64,000 nt of DNA from Glebionis coronaria. Taxonomy: Eukaryota; Streptophyta; Magnoliopsida; Asterales; Asteraceae. This document shows positions 52,331-64,000 of the stretch, piece by piece (position 1 is the stretch's first letter; every line of letters begins with the position of its first letter). Under the pieces are notes generated by a model. It was not told the origin of the DNA. It searched no databases and saw only the letters and a program-made list of their open reading frames with translations. Location: the NCBI GenBank assembly GCA_025667525.1, contig CM046876.1, forward strand, positions 533,064,038-533,128,037. The letters are read 5' to 3'. The translations under genes and the position numbers were made by a program.

Positions 52331-52768
52331 GTGTTAAGAGAAAATGAACTTGCTCTATATGCAGAAGTCGAATTCGCATATGGGTCTGGCCATATTGAAC
52401 CACGAAATGCCAGAAATACAGGCCTTGTCTATGAAACTCCTATGGATGATTACTTTAAGATAGGGTGCAACATATTTCGAATCTTGGTAAGTTTCACAAC
52501 CAAAAATGTGAGTTACCCTACGCAGTTGGCCCTGAAAGATCTCAACTTCCCATCCATGTCGCTTCGAGTTTACACGAAAGATGCATTTACAGTGTCTATT
52601 CCTAGAACTGTTACAAACGTGGCCCGAGCTAACTCAACATATGCTGCATATATCGAAGGAGATCGAGCTAAGCTGCATTTCAATGTTGAGCCCAACACAC
52701 TGCAATTTGAGCAACTAAACCAGAAGCTGAAGTTTGTGGTCAGTAGGTCACTGTTGGGGGAAAAATAA
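52331..52768 (+). pseudogene. Subtilisin-like protease (SBT4/cucumisin type) C-terminal fragment
   Basis: Residues of the 145-codon frame match the end of plant subtilases: EFAYGSGHIEPRNARNTGLVYE (end of the S8 domain, after the lost catalytic Ser segment), then DLNFPSMSLRVY and the fibronectin III-like domain (IPRTVTNVARANSTYAAYIEG, NVEPNTLQFEQLNQKLKFVV). The N-terminal prodomain, the catalytic Asp, His and Ser segments and the oxyanion Asn are absent. No in-frame stop occurs within the fragment. It is orphaned inside Helitron 2 and not expected to make a protease. Confidence 0.8.
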
Positions 52769-53555
52769 TAAAGCCGCACAAACTGAAACGTGCATCACTG
52801 TTTTGAACAGATGGTGTTCACAGAGTTCGCAGCCCCATTGTGGTGCACACAAGCTGATATTTTTTTGGCTTATTGGGTTATTTTAAAGTAGATAAACACT
52901 AAGCTCCGATAACATAGTGACCCATTTTTATTGTCATCTCTACTCGCGAGACGTTGTACTAATGCACATACTTTTAATATTCAGTACAATGTCGACGAAT
53001 GCAGGTGTTTGGTCAAATTTTTAGAGCTCAATTGAACATAGTCCTCTTCAATGCCTAAGCAAGCCACTTGTCCTTGGTTTAGAGTTCAGTAGATCAGTAC
53101 ATATCAAGTATTATCCGTCTCCGTGCAACATAGAGTATTACCAATACTTGACCACTAATCTTAATTGAATCGAATGGGCGCTTCTGTGCTGAAATTCACC
53201 TCATTCGCATATGGCGGCTGAGTTACCATCATGCACAAAACACCAAAAAAAATCAGCAAAGAAGCATTTAGTTTTTAACAGGGGGTTGTAGCTGAACAAA
53301 CATAACAGTAGAAGGATCCACAGATTTTTGGGTCTTTTGGTATTTATAGTTTCAAATAGCAAATAATTTGTGTTACCATATTACTCAGGCCAGACAGAGA
53401 TCTGTGGCTTTGATTCTAGGAATGTGGATTAGTCACTAATGTGTCTTTTGTGAGCCATATTCTAAATACTTCTCTGTTGACTTTTTCAGGATCCATCTAT
53501 GCATTCAGTGAATTATTTTGTCTGCCTGCATTATCTGATGTAGGAGTAGAAAGAT
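52769..53555. other. Helitron 2 interior, no gene recognised
   Basis: Non-coding AT-rich sequence between the subtilase and kinase fragments; possible intron or untranslated remnants. Confidence 0.35.
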
Positions 53556-53579
53556 GTCCCATCATTACAGTTTAAATTC

Positions 53580-54400
53580 CGGTTTTTTAAATTTGAACGT
53601 TGTCATGATCTCAGTTTCAGCCATTTCAAGCATTTTAACAACTTGAGAGAAGGGTGGTCTAACATTCGGGTCCGCGTCCCAGTAGCGTGTCATTGTTTGA
53701 CTGAGCACAGCAAGGCAGTCATTGGGGACAGTTGGTCACGGGACTTTATTCACAACATCGAATGCAAGTTGCACGTCTGCTAGGTTCTCCTGTGGTAGCA
53801 CACCCGTTATAAGTTCCCATAACACGATCCTAAAGCTATAAACATCCATTTTTTTAGTGTAGGATCAATTATGCATCATCTCCCTAAAATAATTCTATAA
53901 AGCGTTATTAGAGTGCAGTTACTTTTACATCGAATAATGATGAGAATTTTCAAAAATGCAAACATTGTAGGTAGTGTGTTAAAGTAAACTTACAGAGCCA
54001 TCAATCGATATGTTCCTTTCTCTGGTGTCATATCTTTTGTCAGCACTTCAATTCTTGCAATACCAAAATCAGCAATCTTGATTGATCTATCAGAAGCAAT
54101 TAAGAGACTATCTGACTTCAAGTCCCTATGAATTAATCCAAACCCATGAACATATTCCATACCCCTATGAATATCCAACGCTTGTTTAACCGCCAACCTC
54201 AAAGGTACCGATTTTTATTTTGGCGCCTATTAAGGAATTGTCTAACAAAACCCCTTTTTGCATATTCAGTTAAAACAATACACCAAACCATTGGCTTGTA
54301 ACATCCACCAATAAATTGAACGATATTTGAATGCTTTAGATGTGCAAGCGTGATAACTTCTTGTTGAAATTGTTGTGGTAGTTAAAAGTAAGCGTCTGGG
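53580..54400 (-). pseudogene. Raf-like protein kinase (HT1/STY type) fragment, exons 3-5 like
   Basis: Minus strand, in order: [19 protein letters not shown] and [18 protein letters not shown] (54390-54245, N lobe end and hinge). A frameshifted QFLNRRQNK follows. Then comes [20 protein letters not shown] with the catalytic loop [11 protein letters not shown], the DFG motif and the TPEKGTYR activation segment (54202-53990). After an intron-like gap, [18 protein letters not shown] and [15 protein letters not shown] (53850-53640) complete the C lobe. HRD and DFG are present; the Gly-rich loop and the VAIK Lys are missing. DN of HRDLKSDN reads DS, the APE motif is lost and stops occur, so it is a dead fragment. 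Confidence 0.8.
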
Positions 54401-55079
54401 CCCCCTTGTCACTAAGTTAGACACCAACAGCCATGTCACGTTGCGATCAAACATAGTCTTATATCGAAAGACAAATTCCTTGAAGTTAAATAGGCATCAT
54501 TTGATGGATGTAGGATTGAAAGGCTCTAAGATGTGTAGAAACACTATATGCCGTAAAAAAACAAAGGACATCATGGTTGCACTAAGTTTGTTACATTATA
54601 GTCTTGACGTACACTTAGCTCTGTAAGCAATCATACAATCATGCTCCATTCGTCCTATCCGTAGTCCTACAAATTATCCACCACTATGAGTACTATAAAA
54701 TAGGGGTAAACTGTTAATATACTTGGAGACTGGAATTCCATATCTCCATTTCGGGATCTCCCTTCTGTGGGTTGTCTACTAATCATCTCGCGGGGTCCCA
54801 TACCTCGATCATGCATTTTATCAACCACCTGATAAAGGAATGATCAGTGTTCATTATATATACATGTAATGCATGTGACTATGTGTGAAAGGTGTAGCAG
54901 ACATGTGAAGCACATAAACTGATGCAATTTTAAATGCAAGTTCACTGTGGAAACATATCTAAAAAGTGTATTCTCGTGTTGATAATTTTGGTGTAGTTGA
55001 CTAAAACTATCATCTCTAACACAGAGAAGCATTTATTCTCTTTAAAGCAAGTGTTTCCTAAGTACTTTTTCAGGATTTG
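54401..55079. other. Helitron 2 interior, possible further exon remnants
   Basis: A minus-strand stretch (about 54830-54710) reads MHDRGMGPREMISRQPTEGR without stop and may be an exon remnant, not identified. The rest is non-coding. Confidence 0.3.
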
Positions 55080-55275
55080 ATTTCTCTATAAGTCTTACTC
55101 TTTTGTCAAAGGAATTCACCCTTGGTTGTGGTATTGGCTCGTAATTGATGCTTCTCAACAATTTCTTTGGCTTTATTCACAACATCTTTCCTATTTGCTG
55201 AATCTTTTCCCAAAACACTTGAAACGACATCTTGTGTTTTATTCATGTAAACCCATCCACTGCACGGAGATGTAC
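55080..55275 (-). pseudogene. BPA1-like (ACD11-binding, RRM protein family) fragment
   Basis: Minus strand: KTQDVVSSVLGKDSANRKDVVNKAKEIVEKHQL, then after a one-base shift VNSFDKRVRLIEK. This follows the C-terminal helical region of plant BPA1-type proteins (DVVSSMLAKG..., DKAKAFDEKHQL..., SLDRKIGLTEK), as remembered, not searched. The RRM itself is absent. The frameshift and short length make it non-functional. Confidence 0.55.
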
Positions 55276-57040
55276 CATTGGCCTATTCAACACATAGAGA
55301 AATGATTGTTACTTTGCCACCTTTAAATATCTTAATGCCCTAATTTTATTTAGTCTAAGATTAGAGGTCGGTGCAAATCGATGGATCGGGCATGTTGGGC
55401 AACAGATCAAAAAATAGGTTTAGGTCATAGCAGCAGCTCCCCACTAATAGTCCATATTCTCAGACAGAAAGAGCAGGGAATTACAGTCATTTACACTCTA
55501 TTTGGGAAATAGAATCACATAAAGTTGATTGTTAGGTGGTTAGGTGGCCTAACTGATACCTTTTGCATATACATATGGTCTCAACATATTATATCTCTAA
55601 AGTAACGTCACTTTTAAATGAAACCAAAAAGTAGATTCACCAAACATGTACGCAGTTGAGAATATAACAGATTCAGGGTGCTACGTTTTTTAAGGCATCA
55701 ATATCAGATGTCTACTAATACTCTATATATGGAAGACCTAAAAAAATGGCATACTTTGGATCCAAGCGATATTTAATTTCTTTGTCATCGCGTTATCCTC
55801 ATCCATGGACTTTTAACCTGCTAGGGGTGTGTAGTTGGGTAAAGTTCGACCTGCATCTTGCTTCGTACATGTTAGCCGAAGATGTAGATAATAACTTCAC
55901 TCATATAAAATGAGGTAATTTTATTGAGGTTTTTTACTTTTATTTGGTCTAACTTTTTTTGAAGCCTATGATTTTAAATTAGATAAGAGTAAACTGCAAA
56001 AGCTTGTCCTTGTGGTTTGGTGGAATTTGCGCAAATGTTGACTATACCGGTGTGCTTGGTGTACGATTTAGCATCCTCCATTTATGCTTTGACTATGAGG
56101 GATCCCTTGGTGAGGAACAGAAGCACAAATTTAATCAGCTAATGCCATCCGTTAGAACGTAAGGTGGCTCAGGTCGGTATTGCAACCTTAGTATTACAAC
56201 TTCAGTATCCTACGTAACTTGATCTAGGGGTTTTTTTCCTATCGTTTGGGATCTACCTTTCGAGTTTAGCAGCCTTGAAAGAGGAAAAAAGAAAGTATTC
56301 AATTTCTCATCTTTATTTTGAACACCGGTTAAGCTATGCTACTGTGTAAAAGTTACTTACCGCTAAGCACATTTTAGCATACACCTGTTTCCGTATAGCC
56401 TAGGTGTCACGTATACCATCCAATCTGCTTCACGCTCGAAGATTCCATGCCTGCACTTGACAGAGAATTTGAAAGCTACTTTACATATAACATTGGTGAA
56501 ATGTAACACTAAACAATTCAGTTATGTAAAGTGTAACCTTTACGTTAATTTGTAACATAAAGTTATATATAAACCTACAGAAAAACTTAATGTGATAATC
56601 GAATCAAGTTGGACAATTGCTTGCAGCTGATGATCCAGCCAAAGAACAGATGCCAGTGGAGCAGCATTTGCCAAAATTAGATTAGCACAACTAAAAATTT
56701 ACAATTGCTTCCAGCCAAAGAACAGATGTACGGTATACATCGTGCCAGGAAAGAGAGTGTCCTCAAGTAAATAGTGGTCCCTTAAAAGTCGTTATACATG
56801 CTTTCATTGAAATAGGATTCTCCAAATGCCACACAGCGATAAAAATAAGAGATTAAATTACTAAACTACCTGAAAAGTGAAAACTACAGGCATAAGTTAC
56901 AAGTTTTAGATAAACTATACAATACATGAAAAGTCTGACAAAAGGATATGGTCTGGTCATTTAGATTATCTTGTGATTACCTGTAATCTTCGAGTGTGCT
57001 GCCTATTAGTCAAATGGGATGGTTCTATAATTCAAACGAT
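55276..57040. other. Helitron 2 interior, no gene recognised
   Basis: 1.8 kb of mostly non-coding sequence. Short exon-like pieces occur near 56625-56690 (plus, ADDPAKEQMPVEQHLPKL) but are not identified. Confidence 0.35.
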
Positions 57041-57195
57041 ATCATTTCAGGCATGCCTTGAGTTTGAGCATTACCAGTATGCAAGCTACTGCAATAATCG
57101 GGACACCAGCCACCTTGAGCAGGCCTTGGAAAGTCCCAAAGAGCACATTTTGGTCCCAAAAATGCATATGGTTAAGGAGGACCTCTTACATCAGG
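57040..57195 (-). pseudogene. VOZ transcription factor fragment (zinc-coordinating region)
   Basis: Minus strand reads [19 protein letters not shown], then [14 protein letters not shown]. This is the start of the VOZ domain, whose Cys residues (KCALWDC..., WCQDYCSSFHA) bind zinc. Here the second Cys of CALWDC is Phe and Pro replaces Gln in WCPDYC. A stop stands before AFLGP, and the downstream His and the rest of the domain are missing. The 96-codon plus-strand frame at 56973-57263 is its shadow. Confidence 0.7.
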
Positions 57196-59160
57196 TATGT
57201 TTTCTTCTCTCTGATGATAATCTAACAAATACAGATCACTACTGTCATCTCCCAAAATCTTGAGGCATATCAAGCAATAAAATATCCAATCTGGTAGTAT
57301 CGGTTGTTGTACTACGTGCTCCTACATTTGTAGTTTCTGAGGGATCAACGTTGTACTGTCCAATTAAATCTTGAGACATTCACATTGCAATCATTAGCGA
57401 GCAGCAAATATACAAAGATTCTTAGTATATTTAAACTTAAGATAACTAAATGCAATTTCAAATGCGACATTTACCATGTGGTTTGACTGTTATTTAAAAT
57501 TTGACTGTTAAAAACAAAGAGTGATGATTTTCTTTAAAGATCTTCTTATATCAAGTTCTGTGGCACTGCATAAACAAATGAAGCGCCACAAATTCTTGAA
57601 GAAGTTGGTTTTGAGCTGCTACTGGCGTGCTGAGTATATTCAAAACCTGCAAGTAAATGAGCACGATCGAGAAGCTAATCGGGTGCCATTTTGTCGTCGA
57701 TGACCAGGGGTGGTATCACAAATTAATCCCGTCCTTCCAATGAGAATCTCCATTCCTGTTCTAACTAAAATTGTTAAAATTTACCTCGTTGCATTAATTA
57801 TCGCCGTAGGCGCTGAGCGCCACAGTAATAGAGCTCTAACCTATAGACAAAAAAAATGAGCAGTGAGATATACATTCTACACTCAGGTCAAATGCGAACC
57901 TATTTTTCTGAAAAGAAGTAGCTTCAGTTTTTTAGGGAGACAAGTTTATCCTCAGCCATCGATAAACAACCGTGATTTATGGTTTTGGTTTATCATACCT
58001 GCACTATAGAAGCTGCTTCCTTTTTTATTTCGCAATGCTTCAAGCTTTTTGGTTATCAAGCTGCAACCAAAAATAATTTAGAACCGGTTGTGATGGACCA
58101 GTTATTCAAATCTAATAAGACTAAAAACATAAAGCTGATTGTTTGAGAATTGAGACAGATAAAAATAAGGACAACATTAGTCATTTTAAAGACGAAAAAC
58201 ATGAAGGAATACTATGTAGTTTTGGACAGAATAAAGACTAAAAACATAAAGCAGATTGTTTGAGAATTAAGACTCGACTGAAAGATATTGGTTTAGTTTG
58301 ATTGTGACATGTACAATCACTCAATCATAGTAGTTTTGGATAGAATACTGTAATTTTCAGATTTGATTGTATCGGTTCTTGTATCTTCTGTGTAGACCAT
58401 ACCCTGCAACCTGAGATGGAGAAATCAAAATTTGATAATAATTGTATTATGTTTGACAAGTAGAAAACTGTCGATGCATGAACGTTAGTACTTGGTTGGA
58501 GAATGCAATTCTTTTGAATCACCTCTTGGTTTCTTTAGCCTTTGGACCAAATCTCTGTTGCGGCTGAGACATCATATATTGGAAGGCATAAGTAAGAATA
58601 TATAATTTAATGGGAAAAGATAAATCCAAGCTTTCTTCTTTCAAGATCTGTATTGAAAGAGATCAAATCGACTAATACATTATAAATAAACGTATGAAAA
58701 TAAGAAAAAATAGTAATAAAAATATACAGTAATATATTTTCATTAGGGTTTTAATAAAAATGTACCTTGTAAATAAAACAAAGAAGATGATCAACCTACA
58801 AAAAACAAACAAACATATGCATACAAAAACTGAAAACTCTAACACAGTTCATCATTAGGTTTAAACAAAATTAGGGTTTTTAGAAAATAATATACCTTTA
58901 ACAAAGAAGATGATCAAACTGGAAAAAACCTACACAAGAAAAAGAAGATTACGATGGATGATTTTTTAGCGAATTAGGGTTTGATAGAAAATTAATACGT
59001 GATAAACAGAATTCAAAAAAATATAATTTTCAACAAAATTTAGATATGGATGAATATACTTGGAGTATATCTTAATATATTTTAAAAAATATCAGAAGAT
59101 ATTTATTATATTAAATACAAAACCGGATAATAAATATAGAGGTTTATCATCAAAATATAA
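57196..59160. other. Helitron 2 interior, no gene recognised
   Basis: Includes a possible exon remnant at 57560-57710 (GT/AG-like borders) and a tandem-like duplication TAAAGACTAAAAACATAAAGC at about 58120 and 58230. No product is identified. Confidence 0.35.
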
Positions 59161-59164
59161 AAAT

Positions 59165-59232
59165 CATCCAATAGCTCAGTTGGAAAACACCAAAACCAAT
59201 AACCTAGAGGTACTCAGTTCGAATCTCACAAC
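59165..59232 (+). ncRNA. Degenerate tRNA-like sequence with A and B boxes
   Basis: TAGCTCAGTTGG (59172-59183) is a perfect A box and AGTTCGAATCT (59216-59226) a good B box at tRNA-like spacing. The T stem does not pair and no acceptor stem forms. Probably a tRNA relic or SINE head; not a working tRNA. Confidence 0.35.
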
Positions 59233-59459
59233 CCTCACTTCAAAAATAATGTTTTTTACAACAGAAAAAACAAAACGCAATTTCCAAAACAAAGTTTTCA
59301 AAATTACATTTCCAAAACACGATTTTCATAAAACTGCGATTTCAAACGGCAAATTCGTGGAATTTGGAGATTTTCTAGGGAATACTCAAATACTATTGGC
59401 TAAAAGATGTGACTGGGATATGACTGGATTAAAAAGTGTGGTTTCAAATCATAATTATA

Positions 59460-64000
<4,541 letters not shown>

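Noticed and set aside
56973..57263. 96-codon plus-strand gene
   Set aside because: It is the shadow of the VOZ fragment read on the minus strand.
59165..59232. Functional tRNA gene
   Set aside because: T stem does not pair and no acceptor stem can form.

Overview
The window looks like repeat-rich nuclear DNA of a flowering plant, most probably a composite (Asteraceae, Anthemideae-like). This rests on my memory of the gag and spacer protein families seen here (for example the Cys/His-rich spacer and env-like protein of element A), not on a search. I see no intact host gene. Almost all of the 64 kb can be assigned to nested transposable elements, and several nesting steps are proved by target-site duplications (TSDs).

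Left part (1-6448): element H, an LTR retrotransposon read on the minus strand (right LTR 2839-4612), runs off the left edge. It sits next to the 3' part of a plus-strand Helitron (ends in CTAG at 6448). That Helitron landed inside the 5' LTR of the next element.

6449-25012: element A, a plus-strand Sirevirus-type Ty1/copia element with gag, a Cys/His-rich spacer, protease, integrase, RT, RNase H and a long coiled-coil env-like ORF, all broken by point stops and frameshifts. It carries a 470-bp hAT-like MITE in gag (TSD ATGCTAAT). Its env-like ORF is split by two pieces of a second copia family: B1 (16594-20010, plus) and B2 (20698-23718, minus, TSD GACAG). B2 is the most unusual object here. 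One end is a normal LTR end; the other is a 115-bp segment that in B1 starts exactly after a polypurine tract.

25013-26374: an unassigned interval with a broken minus-strand ORF.

26375-49559: element F, a plus-strand copia element split in its gag by element E (27899-48763, minus-strand copia, TSD GTTGT). E is itself split in its RT by element D (31508-43568, TSD AGAAT) and by a 673-bp hAT-like element (30688-31360, TSD TGCACACA). D is an Athila-like Gypsy element with 3.1-kb LTRs and a 1086-codon gag-protease ORF but no RT or integrase, so it is probably mobilised in trans. Each D LTR holds a tRNA-like segment with Pol III A and B boxes.

49560-64000: element G, a decayed minus-strand chromovirus (Tekay/Del type) inserted in F's gag. 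Its left LTR is opened by a second, minus-strand Helitron (3' end at 50881). This Helitron carries scrambled fragments of at least four host genes: a subtilase, a Raf-like kinase, a BPA1-like protein and a VOZ transcription factor. It also holds a foldback element with a fully symmetric five-copy core. The rest of G (60948-64000) keeps traces of integrase only.
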